A DNA stretch of 64,000 bases from Nemertoderma westbladi (Eukaryota; Xenacoelomorpha; Nemertodermatida; Nemertodermatidae), in assembly GCA_032718475.1 (NCBI GenBank), contig JAUCBJ010007477.1:62001-126000 (forward strand), written 5' to 3'. This document shows, in pieces, positions 41,901-52,062 of this stretch. Both the position numbers and the translations under genes were made by a program. The number at the start of each line of letters is the position of its first letter. Position 1 is the stretch's first letter. The notes beneath the pieces were generated by a model that saw nothing but the letters and a program-made list of their open reading frames with translations, was not told the DNA's origin and made no database searches.

Positions 41901-42432
41901 TATACAGTAGTAGTAATGGTTTACCCTATTTCTGCGACAATTGGACCTACTTCACACCTTGGGTGTTAAGTAGGTCATTAATTAATTAACCAATTAATTA
42001 ATTGGTCGATTAAACAATTAATTAATTGTTTAATCAATCGATTTGTATCAAATAATGTTGCCAAAGGCAATTTAATTTGATACAAATCAATCAGATAGGG
42101 ACGCGCGATGAATAAATTGTACTACAGCAAACGAAATATACAATACAATATACAATACATTTGTATTATTTTTGCCATACAATAGGTAAAGGTAGAATTA
42201 AATAAAAAGACACAATCGAGACCCAAAACATAAATTACCCTCACACAAAAATAAAGTGGCCCCAGTTTGACTAATCCCTTTGAATCCATAGCTTCGTTAT
42301 TACATCAATTCATCCAAGAAATTAGAATAATCATCTACTCTTGCAATAGTTTGTATTCTTTTGCGTTATACTTATGAAGCAGTCCACGCGCATATTAACT
42401 CAAAGACAAACCCCTACCCAAACACCATGTGA
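41901..42432. other. Subterminal region of element D with hairpins
   Basis: Hairpins: GACCTACTT...AAGTAGGTC (41944-41975), an (ATTA)n palindrome (41977-42035), and TTTGTATCAAAT...ATTTGATACAAA (about 42040-42088). 42200-42425 is a diverged copy of 42955-43300 (AAAACATAAATTACCCTCAC, AAAATAAAGTGGCCCCAGTT). No gene. Confidence 0.6.
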
Positions 42433-42732
42433 TCAATCCCACACCTCTTCTCCCCACGCCATTGAACATTCTCCCTTCTTCTCTTCTTTCTCTTCTTTTT
42501 TCTCTTCTTTTTTCTGTTCTTTTATTATATGAAAAATTGAGTTCCTGGACCTATATTCGCAAAACCGCAAATGGTGATCCTTTTCAGCTTCTCTAAAGCT
42601 GTGTGCGGCTTGAAAAGGACACTGAACCATTTTTTGATTCGAAAAGTTCTTACGACATTTTCTTAAATGCGTAACATATTTTTCTGAATGAATTCTGTGC
42701 GTGGCATCATAAGGACATATGAAATATTCCAT
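42433..42732 (-). CDS. GTSF1-like protein, two CHHC zinc fingers
   Basis: From ATG 42732 (preferred, because the related copy starts at the same place; a longer frame starts at 42747), 99 residues. Two exact U11-48K/GTSF1-type fingers, C-x5-H-x9-H-x3-C: Cys6-His12-His22-Cys26 and Cys38-His44-His54-Cys58. The first begins CPYDATHRIH, the second CPFQAAHSF, both as in gametocyte-specific factor 1/Asterix. A Lys/Glu tail follows, ending SMAWGEEVWD; GTSF1 proteins have an acidic Trp-containing tail that contacts PIWI proteins. Known GTSF1 proteins bind RNA and assist piRNA-guided silencing. Whether this is an element gene or a captured host gene is open. Intact. Confidence 0.8.
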   Translation of the reverse strand: MEYFICPYDATHRIHSEKYVTHLRKCRKNFSNQKMVQCPFQAAHSFREAEKDHHLRFCEYRSRNSIFHIIKEQKKEEKKEEKEEKKGECSMAWGEEVWD

Positions 42733-42747
42733 AGTAACAAAAGACAA

Positions 42748-43922
42748 AAAACAAAATTTATTGAGATATACTTTTTAAAAAACTTTTAAAAACCTCACTT
42801 AATATTTTTAGAGATAATGATCTAACTTTACATGGTTTTATTTATATAGAAAGGTCCACCTTAACATTTCAAACAGAACCATAGTTTTTGGTATGGCATG
42901 CGTGAAGGATTAAGCATCCCATGGAATCCCTTGTTGAGTTATACTCTACAATGAAATATAAAGACGCAATCGAGGCCCAAAACATAAATTACCCTCACAC
43001 GAAAATAAAGTGGCCCCAGTTTGGCCCCGAGTCATCCCTCAATAATCTATGGCTGGTTGGGCTCTTATTAACCGTAGCATGACTAACCCAAACATCAATG
43101 CGTGAATGGGGCCTGCGTGAATGGGGCCTGCCACAGAGCTTAAATTATTCAAACCCACAGCTTCGTTATTACACCAATTCATCCAAGAAATTAGAATAAA
43201 CATCTGCTCTTGCAATAGATTGCATTCTTTCGCATTGTATTGCGAAGCAGTCCACGCATGCATTAGCTCAACAACAAAGGCAATATCCAAACGCCATATG
43301 TCAAATTAATTCCCAACCATCTCTTTACTACAGTGGATACTGCAGTTTTTTGTTTGAAGTAATTTCAGAGATGCTCTAGTATAACATTAATTAACATACC
43401 CATTCATTCATTACACACACTTTTCTCCAACGCACCCCCCGCTTCTCAATTCATCCCATTTCCCAACCTAACTAATGTTTTACATTTAATTAACCCAATG
43501 AAATGTGTTTATTATTCCCTCAATCCAATAGCGCGTCTCTCTCTCTCTCTCTTTTTATTTCTATTGGTTCCCACAAGCTTCACTTTTATTTTCATTGGTT
43601 ATCCTTTCCCTTATAAACCCCCACCCTTCGCTTCGAACTTTACTTACAAAAATATTATTGACAATTTTACTTTTTATTTAAAGTTATAATACATTTATTG
43701 TTATACATAATATTATATTTTCTTCAAGATTGTTATACGTAATACATTTATTGTTATACATAATATATTGTTGCAAACATCATCAATCTGCAGGTAAGAA
43801 CAATAAATTTGTGTTTTTATGAATTCGTTTAGTTTTAACATTATTACCTCAAAATAAATATCAACCCCGCGAAACCTGCCCAAACTTATTATTATTATTT
43901 AGTTTTTTATTTTATAGCAAAC
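42748..43922. other. Upstream region of the pPolB fragment
   Basis: 42955-43300 repeats 42200-42425. A frame at 43039-43290 (minus) is open but its counterpart at 42200-42425 has stops, so I do not call it. 43535-43550 is a (CT)n tract. 43600-43793 has short repeats of AATACATTTATTGTTATACA, probably the 5' leader of the polymerase transcript. CTTATAAACCCC at about 43610 is a possible TATA box. Confidence 0.5.
43794..43917 (+). other. Candidate 5'-leader intron of pPolB (element D)
   Basis: CTGCAG|GTAAGAA at 43793/43794 matches a strong 5' splice site, and a T-rich run TTTTTTATTTTATAG|CAAACATG ends at 43917, six bases before the pPolB ATG at 43923. The 124-base candidate intron is AT-rich with no ATG-initiated long frame. 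Not confirmed by transcripts. Confidence 0.4.
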
Positions 43923-45696
43923 ATGCCTAGATCATCAACATTCGTTGACTGTCCTGTCTGCAATAAGAACATGCGCAGTGACAATCTCAACAAACATCTC
44001 GCATCTCATTTTAAACAATATTCATGCGATTGTTGTGGCACCTGGTCCTCCGATAAGAAAACTATGGTTAGCCATCTAGCGCTATGTACGCAAGGTGGGA
44101 CTGGGTTCAGATTTATCAACGAAGAAAACACTTGCAAGTGTGGCGAATCATTCACTCTATCAGCCTTTAAAGAACACGATTGCTATACGCGTCTCTTCTC
44201 TCGGAAACGCAAACAATCTCAAACGCCCTTGTCACCACCACCACCACCTCCACCACCAAACATTCAATCTCCTAGGGTTGGCCCTTCTACTTCAAGACAA
44301 CAGACTGGAGGTTCGACCAACAACCCATTTTTACCATCAGTGAATAGCTCATCCCACAACCGCTTATTTACATATACAAACACGTTACTTACACCACAAT
44401 TAGATGTAGAGTTAACACTTAGAGAAAATGAAAGTTATATTTGGGATAGAGTGAGTCAACATTTTAATAATGAATTTAATTTTATAAAAGTTTGGTTAAC
44501 TATTTCTATCTTAATGGAAAGGGAGACATCTGAGGGTACTCAATTAGAAACCTTCTGTTTCAAATCAAACGCTTCAAATAATCAAATAACTTCTAATTTA
44601 GATTTTGAAAACTGGTTTTCGCAAACTATCGAACGAATAGATGAATTAATAGCAGTCTTTGTTTGCATGGGCAGTGGTTGGAATATTGTTTCAATTAAAG
44701 AAATCAATTTACAAATTTCTACCTTCAATCGCAACCCCTATTTAAAAGGACACGGTGGTGGTTATATTCCTAAAATTTTAGCAAAGAAGAAGTGCATTAT
44801 TAACTTAGATTGTCCCATCGGGGAATGTTTTAAGTACGCAGTAGTTGCTGCTGCTTGTTATAAAAAAATTGAAAGAAAGAAACAAAACATTAGTCGATTG
44901 TCAACATATACCCCATAATGTCCATGTTTGATTTCAGTACGATGAGTTTCCCAGTAGATAGAGTAGTAGGCATCCCACGTTTTTTAGAAACCAACCCTTT
45001 GTACTGCATTAATTTATTATTTTGGAGTACTGATAACACATTGAGCATTCTATCACAACCAGATTCAGAACATTGCTTCCAAAAAACTGTTTTAAATTTA
45101 ATGTTTATAGAAGGTAATCAAAACAATCCAGGACATTACTGCGCAATTGTCAACTTAAATAGACTTATTAAAAAATCAGGACAAAAGAACAAATCAATTT
45201 GTGAGCGTTGTCTGAGAGCTTTTTATACTATTAACTCATTGCAAACTCACCGAGAACTATGTTACTCGAGCAAACGACAATTGGAACAAATGCCTACACC
45301 AGATAAATTAAAAATTAAATTCAATCGATTAGATAAAACATTATCCCCTCCCTTTTGCATATATGCCGATATTGAAAGCGTTTTAGAACCTACATCAAAC
45401 CCTAAATTAGTTCAAAAGCACATTGCTAGCGCCGCCGCATTTTATACAGTACCAAATCGCGAGCTAATAAATCCCCCACAAACATCATTACAAATGTTTA
45501 GAGACACTGGAACAAACCATGTTATAGACGATTTTCTCACTGCCCTCGAATCACACTGTAGGGAATTATACGAGTGGACTATTTCTGGTACAAACACCAA
45601 TGTTCCTAAACATTTGACTCGAGCACAGCAACAAAATTTTGATAATGCTACAAACTGTTACACTTGTAACTGTTCTCTAACCCCCGATTCACATGG
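43923..45696 (+). pseudogene. Protein-primed DNA polymerase B, N-terminal half (element D)
   Basis: Starts MPRSSTFVDCPVCNKNMRSD with the same Cys/His fingers as the other polymerases (DCPVCNKN, CDCCGTW, CKCGESF...HDC), a Pro-rich linker, the KFYAV-like GECFKYAVVAAACYK region, a third finger (CERCLRAFYTINSLQTH) and exo I (CIYADIESVL), ending in the HNH-like knot (CYTCNCSL). A frameshift near 44900-44940 separates the frames 43923-44918 and 44918-45696. At 45696 a poly-C tract joins it to an inverted proline-rich gene, so the exo II, exo III and polymerase domains are lost. More diverged from copies A and B than they are in the exo region; a separate lineage. Confidence 0.88.
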
Positions 45697-45880
45697 ACCC
45701 CCCCCCCCCCGCTGTCCCCTCACCGAAAGTTTGGGGCACCCTGCCGGAAACAGGTACTTGTTGGATGGGGTCGTCTGCTTCTGGATTTGGCTTTGCTTCG
45801 CTTCGTAGCTCTTGCCGCCGTCTCACCCACAATAAAGTTGCGGCAATCTTCGAGGTTGATTTATCACCGCCTGTAGCCAT
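45689..45880 (-). pseudogene. Proline-rich small protein, copy P1 (3'-truncated)
   Basis: 63 residues starting MATGGDKSTSKIAATLLWVR then IQQVPVSGRVPQTFGEG, cut by the poly-C junction with pPolB. The IQQVPVSGRVPQT segment is shared with copies at 57317-57749 and 62719-63070. The conserved C-terminus seen in P2 and P3 (CxCPPRM...TPPPT) is missing. Confidence 0.6.
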
Positions 45881-46286
45881 TATGTCGATATGTTTTAGTT
45901 TATTTAGATAGTTTATAATTTAATAATTTAATTAATAAAGTGATGCCGTTATCACTATTCCCGATGTTAATATAGTAAATTATTATAACAGAACTAGCTA
46001 ATTTGGTAAGGCTAATTATCTATGCTTTGTATATGGCTTATTTCTTCTTTTGTGAAACCGGTCACATATGTAAGTAAATTGAACCCAGACCTTTGATTGT
46101 CGTTAGAGCGTTTAATTATTGTCTAATGCGCGTAGCGTGGATAGAGATTCTGGCCTTTGTGATTCTGGCCTCTGAGCCTTCACGCAGCACGAAGTAAGCA
46201 AGCATTTAGCATGTAGGTACTATTGTTGAATTTGTTGATTTTATTTATTAATGTTATTATATTAATTGTCGAAATTATTACTTACA
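45881..46286. repeat. Shared upstream region of the proline-rich genes (copy 1)
   Basis: About 45900-46170 is nearly identical to 46570-46840 and 57745-58040 (CCCGATGTTAATATAGTAAA, AACAGAACTAGCTAATTT, TGGCTTATTTCTT, TAGAGCGTTTAATTATTGTC, GCGTAGC-TGGAT). It probably contains the promoter of this gene family. Confidence 0.7.
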
Positions 46287-46562
46287 TTAATTTTCGGTTG
46301 GAGGTGGCGTATGCGTTTCATCGATCATCCGTGGTGGGCACACGCACATCGGTCGTCCCCCGGCGATCGGCAAGACGATCGCCGGGCGTGCCGGGACCAA
46401 ATCATCTTTATACCACCAGTTTACCTCCGGCGAGTGCATCGCCCGCACCCTTTGTGCCCACATAACTCTGATTAGATTCATCCTGTTCAATTTTTTAAAT
46501 GTTGAAGGATGATGCACGAAGGGTTGAACAACTAACGTTGGTTTCTTACCGCCTTCAGCCAT
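46287..46562 (-). CDS. Proline-rich small protein, copy P2
   Basis: A 91-residue intact frame: MAEGGKKPTLVVQPFVHHPS, MNLIRVMWAQRVRAMHSPEV, then PIAGGRPMCVCPPRMIDETH ending TPPPTEN. The end CxCPPRMxxETxTPPPTxx is conserved with P3 (57317-57749), and the MA-x-GG start with P1; the middle differs completely, so the family mixes a variable centre with fixed ends. The two Cys and Pro-rich end could be a peptide-ligand or metal site, but nothing is known. Located upstream of the small membrane protein and the protease on the same strand. Confidence 0.5.
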   Translation of the reverse strand: MAEGGKKPTLVVQPFVHHPSTFKKLNRMNLIRVMWAQRVRAMHSPEVNWWYKDDLVPARPAIVLPIAGGRPMCVCPPRMIDETHTPPPTEN

Positions 46563-46955
46563 TGAAATTGAAATTAATAAATTAAGAATAATATTATAAT
46601 TTAAATATTAAAGTGATTTTGGTATAGCTATTCCCAATGTTAATATAGTAAACTATTATAACAGAACTAGCTAATTTTGGTAAGGCTAATTATCTATGCT
46701 TCGTATCTATATATGGCTTATTTCTTTTGTGAAACCGGTCACATATGTGAGTAAATTGAACCCAGACCTTTGATTGTCGTTAGAGCGTTTAATTATTGTC
46801 TAATGCGCGTAGCGTGGATAGAGATTCTGGCCTTTGTGTTAACCACATAGGTTGGGCGGCAGATGCTTGGTATATAATGGAAAGAATTGGGCCCCCAATA
46901 TGGCTATGTCTGATTATTCCGGTTTTACTGGTGCCCACACGCTAAAGACTTCACC

Positions 46956-47210
46956 TCACTTGTTGCCGCGTGAAGGTTTCAGCGATTGACGATGAAAATT
47001 AAAAAAATTAAAAAAAGAATAGTGCTGCGTGAAGACCCCACCCACGTCACTTACCACGTCCCATATATTTATTAAAAATATTGCTAATACTATACACCCA
47101 AGAAATAAATATTTATTATTAATATTAATGCTAATAATATTTTCACACACCGCAATTGAATATACCCATAACCGAAATAAATAAATTATTTTATTAATGA
47201 AAGTGTCCAC
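46956..47210 (-). CDS. Small single-span membrane protein
   Basis: 84 residues with one hydrophobic segment, NNKYLFLGCIVLAIFLINIW, followed by D-x-x-SD. The copy at 58046-58342 keeps this segment (NNKYLFLG-IV-AIFLINIWD) and the downstream NFHRQS while the rest diverges by frameshift, suggesting the membrane helix is the selected part. It begins just after (overlapping) the protease 3' end. Possibly a viral-type membrane or lytic protein; the start codon is uncertain. Confidence 0.4.
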   Translation of the reverse strand: MDTFINKIIYLFRLWVYSIAVCENIISININNKYLFLGCIVLAIFLINIWDVVSDVGGVFTQHYSFFNFFNFHRQSLKPSRGNK

Positions 47211-47626
47211 AGTAATAACAATAAATCATTGTACCGCAAATTAGAGGTGAATATATTCATTGCTCCGGGATTTTTCGGCACCTCGGTTAGATAATACAGA
47301 CAAAATAGACCACACTGAGTCGAATGTGGCGCTTGAAACATTTTACAATTCCAAGTATGCCTTTGGGTATATTTATGCAACCAATAGGATATTTTCGGTG
47401 GTGGGGCTTTACCAAACGAATCTAAATAATAAGCAATTCTGTTAACCACGCGTACGCAAGACCAGTGTTGCCCCGGTAGGCCTATACGTTGATTATTAAT
47501 AATAAATGAATAATTTTGTTTATGCTTATTTTTTTTTACGTGTATTAGGTGTAATTGGTCGATTGCGTAAACACCGATGTATTCGGGCCCCACCGGGAAT
47601 TTCGCTAATTGTATAGATCCAACATC
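47186..47626 (-). pseudogene. Adenain-like cysteine protease, element D copy 1
   Basis: The open frame 47593-47186 has His in GQHWSCV, Asp in YLDSFG, Gln in MFQAPHS and Cys in TQCGLFCLYYL, a complete catalytic set. The expected start (ATG at about 47626) is out of frame with the body: one base is lost or gained near 47605, so only a GTG-initiated frame is open. The duplicate at 58373-58815 has an intact start but a different frameshift. Confidence 0.8.
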
Positions 47627-47719
47627 TCAGCGTGCGCGTATCATTAAAAGTTTAAGATAATTTTTCTAATTCCATAGGCGGTGCGGCTTCGCTTACATTG
47701 TACTATGCGAGATCTTTAT

Positions 47720-48976
47720 TTATTCGGTTATTATTTCCTTGGCTTCCGAAATAGATAGAAGAGCGTCATAGCTTGCCATTAATATAACGTTAATAGTGTT
47801 AACTAGGGCATAACTAAATTTCAGAATCAAATGCCCGCTTGTATGTATACTAGGTTGAATCTCATGGCTTTGATCGCCTCCAGCGGTAAGATCTAATACA
47901 ATCAAAGGAAATTGGGTACAAAACCGTTCTGGTGTTAGTGAGCAAAATACGCTGCTCAAGCTCTTGAACACGTTCATTAAACTTTCGAATTCTAACATAA
48001 AATTGTTTTCCGGAAAGTTAGGGCGATATGGATACCCATGTATAATACGGGAGTCGATGTTTAGTTCAGCATAATTTAAACCGAAATGGTTAAAATGTAG
48101 CGGATTACTGCTTAATTCCCCGTTGAAGCTGGCGTTGGTAAGCCTTCCAATCAAAATATACTTAGGTAATTTCCCTTGGATTATGTTCGATTCCATATAA
48201 CTGGACTGTCCGCCACCAATAGTGAAGCTTTTCACTTTTTGTTTTAACAAGTTATAAATAAAGTCATTTTTTTGTGACCCCAACAAATGCGCGCGCATAA
48301 CCTCGGCATCAATCCTGTGGCGTTTTTTTTTTTTAAATTAATATTCATGATTTCAACTCTTGGGTTTGCCAAGCTTGCGGAGGGTTCAACTTTCAAAAAA
48401 AAATTATTCGATACTCGGTCTATACGAAGTCGAATGTTAATTCCTGGCGGCAGTAATTTGTCCTGACTTGTTAGGTCTAAAAAATTTGGGGCCACAACGA
48501 ATTTAACATAATTCCCCCGAACGCCGTTCCCATTAGCGACAGGTACCCCGCCTAGATTATTATCTGTATCTTCATAACCGCCAGCTCTTAAAATACCGCT
48601 TTTTTCGTTAGCATCTGTCAACAGTAATGTCTGAAACGTAGACTTATAGGCGTAGAACCCATTCGAGGTTTCAACTAGCTTTTCATTTAGGTACAACGAA
48701 CAATTCTCAAACAGCGATCCACCCGGGTAATTGAGATGGTGGAGGGTTGTATCGTCGTTAGCCCTATCACCATCCCATGTAATTTTATATTTAATGTGAA
48801 ATTTCGAATTCTTTAAATCAGTATATAGAACATTTATTTGACTGGGGTATTAAGAACTCTATTTGCCTGGCATTCGCGTCAAGAGTAGAAATCAGGTAGA
48901 TATCCAATAAATGTGAAGATGTATATTCTTGCTGATTTGTTTTACTCGAGAATAATGATAATTCTAATTTACACAT
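47720..48976 (-). pseudogene. Major capsid protein, element D copy 1 (frameshifted)
   Basis: Starts at 48976 (MCKLELSLFSS) eight bases after the core stop. Frames: 48976-48820; 48840-48330; 48330-47720. The breaks are near 48840 and in a T-run (48321-48332). Conserved parts: NEKLVETSNGFYAYKS, LLPPGINIRLRIDRVSNNFF, LVGSQKNDFIYNLL-like LLGSQKNDF, GELSSNPLHFNHF, and the C-terminal DLTAGGDQS...LILKF with SISEAKEIITE. This copy keeps the C-terminal jelly roll that the second copy (54333-55337) lacks. Confidence 0.85.
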
Positions 48977-48983
48977 TGTTAAG

Positions 48984-49505
48984 TTACATGAAAATATCAC
49001 GACATTTATTATTTAGATTTTTACGTTTGCGGGCAACGTTCATACCCACACTTGGGTGTCGCCGTTTCCCGCTCCTCTTTTTTTTTACTTTTTGGGTTTG
49101 TAAATTCACCCGTTGGGCGATTTGGCGTGTCTTTGGATGAGGTTCTAACCGCGCAGCGACTTTATTTATCAAATCATCTGATTTAATGCGTAAAATACGT
49201 TTTCCTTCCGGTATTATGTATTTCTGCGCCGCTTTTGCTGCTTTGGGGAGTGCTTTAGTTAGCACCTTTCTCCCTAACTTGCGCACTAATATACCGAGGC
49301 CAGTTGTTAATATTCCACGCCCACGCTGACGATTTTGGGCGTGTCGCTGGCTGAATTTATTATTCTTATTATTCCATACACCAGTAGAAGGGCCAAACCC
49401 GGGGAGAATGCTTCCAACCTTAAAAACGGGTATATCGCTATAATTCCCACTTCCCAGTTGGATTTGTGGGGTGCTATATAATTTAAACAAATTAGAATCT
49501 GACAT
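48984..49505 (-). CDS. Basic virion core protein (adenovirus pX/pVI-like), element D copy 1
   Basis: 173 residues: MSDSNLFKLYSTPQIQLGSG, then QRGRGILTTGLGILVRKLGR with KVLTKALPKAAKAAQKYIIP, then RHPSVGMNVARKRKNLN. The RGRG|ILTTG region resembles an adenain-type maturation site and is followed by a lysine-rich helix; the basic C-terminus (KKKRSGKRRHPS) would bind DNA. Same gene order (core before capsid) as element A. The frame is open; ends 7 bases before the capsid ATG. Confidence 0.65.
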   Translation of the reverse strand: MSDSNLFKLYSTPQIQLGSGNYSDIPVFKVGSILPGFGPSTGVWNNKNNKFSQRHAQNRQRGRGILTTGLGILVRKLGRKVLTKALPKAAKAAQKYIIPEGKRILRIKSDDLINKVAARLEPHPKTRQIAQRVNLQTQKVKKKRSGKRRHPSVGMNVARKRKNLNNKCRDIFM

Positions 49506-49736
49506 TATTATTATGAGTATTTATTATAACGTATAATAATAATTCTTTACTACATACGTATATGTGTAATCAACAAATAATATATGTACCACATAATAAT
49601 ACAATATAATTAATAAATATATATACATTAATTTGATGACAACCATTTCCCATAACCAACTGCGAGTTTCATAGAACAGTAATTAAAACAAGAATCTTTA
49701 TCAGAATGGTAGGCACAATTTGTTATTGCCGAATAA

Positions 49737-50166
49737 TGTATGTTTCTGTGCCAGGTATATTGGCATTTGCCATATGAAGGTTGGTGTAAGAAACTCCGCC
49801 CCTAATGGAATTTTCGAATGTTAAATACATTTCATGGTCTGCAAGTAGACGAATATGTGACTTGGAAAATCTCAAAGCCGCGTCCCAACTAACCCTCGCC
49901 ATCGTGTAATAGTTCGAAACCTCAAGCGAATAATGTTTAGTACAATAAGCATGAAAATTTTCAAAAATATCGGCTAGCAGCAACACGGCAAGATGTAAGT
50001 AAGCTTCCAAATAATCAAAAAGTGTCTCACATTCAAATTGTTCCCACGAAAGATGAGCAAATGTATATTCTTCAGGGCTAATAGATGATAATGTTAATTC
50101 GCTGTAAAACTCTTTTGGAAGCGGTAATTTAGTATGGCCCAATTTACTTAAGGAATCGACATATTC
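49737..50166 (-). pseudogene. pPolB fragment without the transposon
   Basis: Encodes EYVDSLSKLGHTKLPLPKEF to NSIRGGVSYTNLHMANANIP, nearly identical to element B pPolB at about 24600-24276 joined to 20706-20610. It is continuous across the point where the 3.56-kb element sits in B (GGTCTGCAAGTAGACG). One substitution changes the exo III-region Asp (LHLAVLLLAD instead of LHLDVLLLAD). Abrupt ends at both sides. Confidence 0.9.
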
Positions 50167-51692
50167 GAGTAGTATGGGTATAGCCTTCTTTGGCCCATTG
50201 TCTGCCATAGCCCATCATTGATGTCAATCATTGAATGCCTGCGTGTGTATGCCATAGCCCATCATTGATGTCAATCATCTAATGCCTGCGTATTGACGAC
50301 TATTACCTACCAATAGGAACGCAGGAATAATCACAGTTTAACCAATAGGAATGTAGGAATGTAGGAATGTGATGGCGGCAATATCCTACATTCCATTCCC
50401 GGTCATTGACCTCAACAGATTTAGCGCTTCCTTACTCGAATGCTTGCATGTGTCTGCCATACTTTATATCATAGATATCAATCATTGAATGCCTGCGTAT
50501 TGACAACTATTATCAACCAATAGGAATGCTTACAGTTAAAGAATGTAGGAATAAATCACAGTTTAACCAATAGGAATGTAGGAATATGATAGCAGTAAAA
50601 TCCTACATTGAACAGTTTAATCAATTAGTAAGTCGTAGGACTTGATTACTGTAAGAATTGTTGACTGATTGATTGATTGACTGGCTGGCTGGCTGGCTGA
50701 TCTACAGCTAAAACTACTCTAACGATTTTGTAGGAATGTTTGTAGATCTCTCATTCTATCCCCAATTATTACCCTCAATTGATTTACTGATTCTTCTCAA
50801 TAGTGGGCTATGGCAGACACTGTAATTGATATGTTATTGACTTTTAATTAACTTGTAATTGATATGTTATTGACATTTTAATTAACTTATCTTTTCTGCT
50901 AGGTGAGTAGTACAGAACCTCGAGTATAATATAATATAATTTATTGAGTAATAAATTAATTCTAATTATTTTTTCGCTGAGGGGAGGATTTCGTACAGCA
51001 CAAGTGCTACGTAACTGTAATAGAATAACAATAACCCTGTTGATTAGAGCCAGTCTTTTATTACATAATAATATAATAATAATAATACAGAACTAACAAC
51101 TACTATTTGTTTTACAGTTAAACAGTTTTACAGAATCACCATCCACCAATATTTAATGCCAAATCAAATTGTCTATATGTTGTTGTAGATGGATGATGCA
51201 GTGGTTCCTTCTCGATGATGGAGTTGTTATCTTAACCTATATAATTCAACAAAGTTTAAAGTTTTACTTTGTGTCTCTGATGAAGTCTATTTTATTAAAT
51301 TATTTATATTTATACAGTATTTATATATTAAAAACGGATATGGAGAGGGAGTGTGTTATTGAAACAGTTGTCAATTATTGTTTTACTTACCTTCTGTATA
51401 TGTAATTATACTGAGTATTGTAAAACTAAAGATGTCATACTTAACTTAAATAGCCCTAGTTAGAAGGTTTACAAATGACAGTTAAAGTGTGTAAGGGCAA
51501 ACTGAAATGGATCTCTGTTTCTACAACTAGTTTACTAGCATCGCCTTCACTCATACATTTTTGGGAAACACTCATACATTTTTGGGAAAGACGGTTTTCT
51601 TATATCTAACAGAGATTAGTATAATGTACTCTCTAATATAGGCTCTCGTGCCGCGCGAAGGCCCCACGAATGTGTTTTATTTACCGTGTTAA
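50167..51692. repeat. Spacer with an inverted-repeat-bounded satellite-like segment
   Basis: 50197-50821 is bounded by TGTCTGCCATAGCCCA and its reverse complement, with inner repeats of ATTGAATGCCTGCGT, ACCAATAGGAATG and TGTAGGAAT. 50835-50890 repeats TTAATTAACTTGTAATTGATATG. 51541-51585 repeats CTCATACATTTTTGGGAAA. No gene recognised in 50822-51692. Confidence 0.6.
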
Positions 51693-52062
51693 TCAGTCCC
51701 ACGCTTCTTCTGGCCATTCCATTCTTTTTTCGTCTTTCTTTTCCTCTTCTTTCATTGCACCTTTTTCATAAATTGATTTACCATTTCTGTATTGACAGTA
51801 TCTCAAATGATGCTCTTGTTCCGCTTCAGCAAAGAAGTGTGAGTCAATATTTGGACATTGAATAATTTTCTGATATGGCTGATTTTTTCGACATTTTCTT
51901 ATATGTCTGACGAATCTGTCCCCATGGATCAGCTCTCGATCAACCTTATCAAGCCGGCACAGCATTCTTAAAAATGCAGCTGCAATGCAGCATGCCGATC
52001 CTAGTAGTAGTCCCCATGGATCCTATGGCAAGGGTCATATGGACAGACGATGTATTCGTTAT
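51693..52062 (-). pseudogene. GTSF1-like protein, copy 2, broken by a LINE tail
   Basis: The N-terminal codons (52062-52023) encode the first finger start (CPYDPCHRIH). A 79-base insert at 51931-52009 follows, then the second part of finger 1 (RFVRHIRKC) and finger 2 (CPNIDSHFFAEAEQEHHLRY then C). Both fingers have the C-x5-H-x9-H-x3-C spacing when the insert is ignored. The tail is Glu/Lys-rich and ends RMEWPEEAWD, parallel to AWGEEVWD in the first copy. Flanked by a 13-bp duplication GTCCCCATGGATC. The two copies differ at many positions but share the architecture, pointing to an older duplication. Confidence 0.8.
51931..52009 (+). mobile_element. 79-bp LINE 3' tail with 13-bp target duplication
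   Basis: It carries AAGCCGGCACAGCATTCTTA and ends GATCCTAGTAGTA, the same 3' end as 15130-15191. GTCCCCATGGATC occurs at 51918-51930 and 52010-52022. Confidence 0.85.

Noticed and set aside
43039-43290. 83-codon minus-strand frame ending in a Leu-rich stretch
   Set aside because: Its repeated counterpart at 42200-42425 contains stops, and the sequence shows no recognisable motif; more likely repeat DNA.
50197-50821. Satellite or origin of replication
   Set aside because: Bounded by an inverted GTCTGCCATAGCCCA motif like a transposable repeat, with no periodicity beyond short inner repeats.
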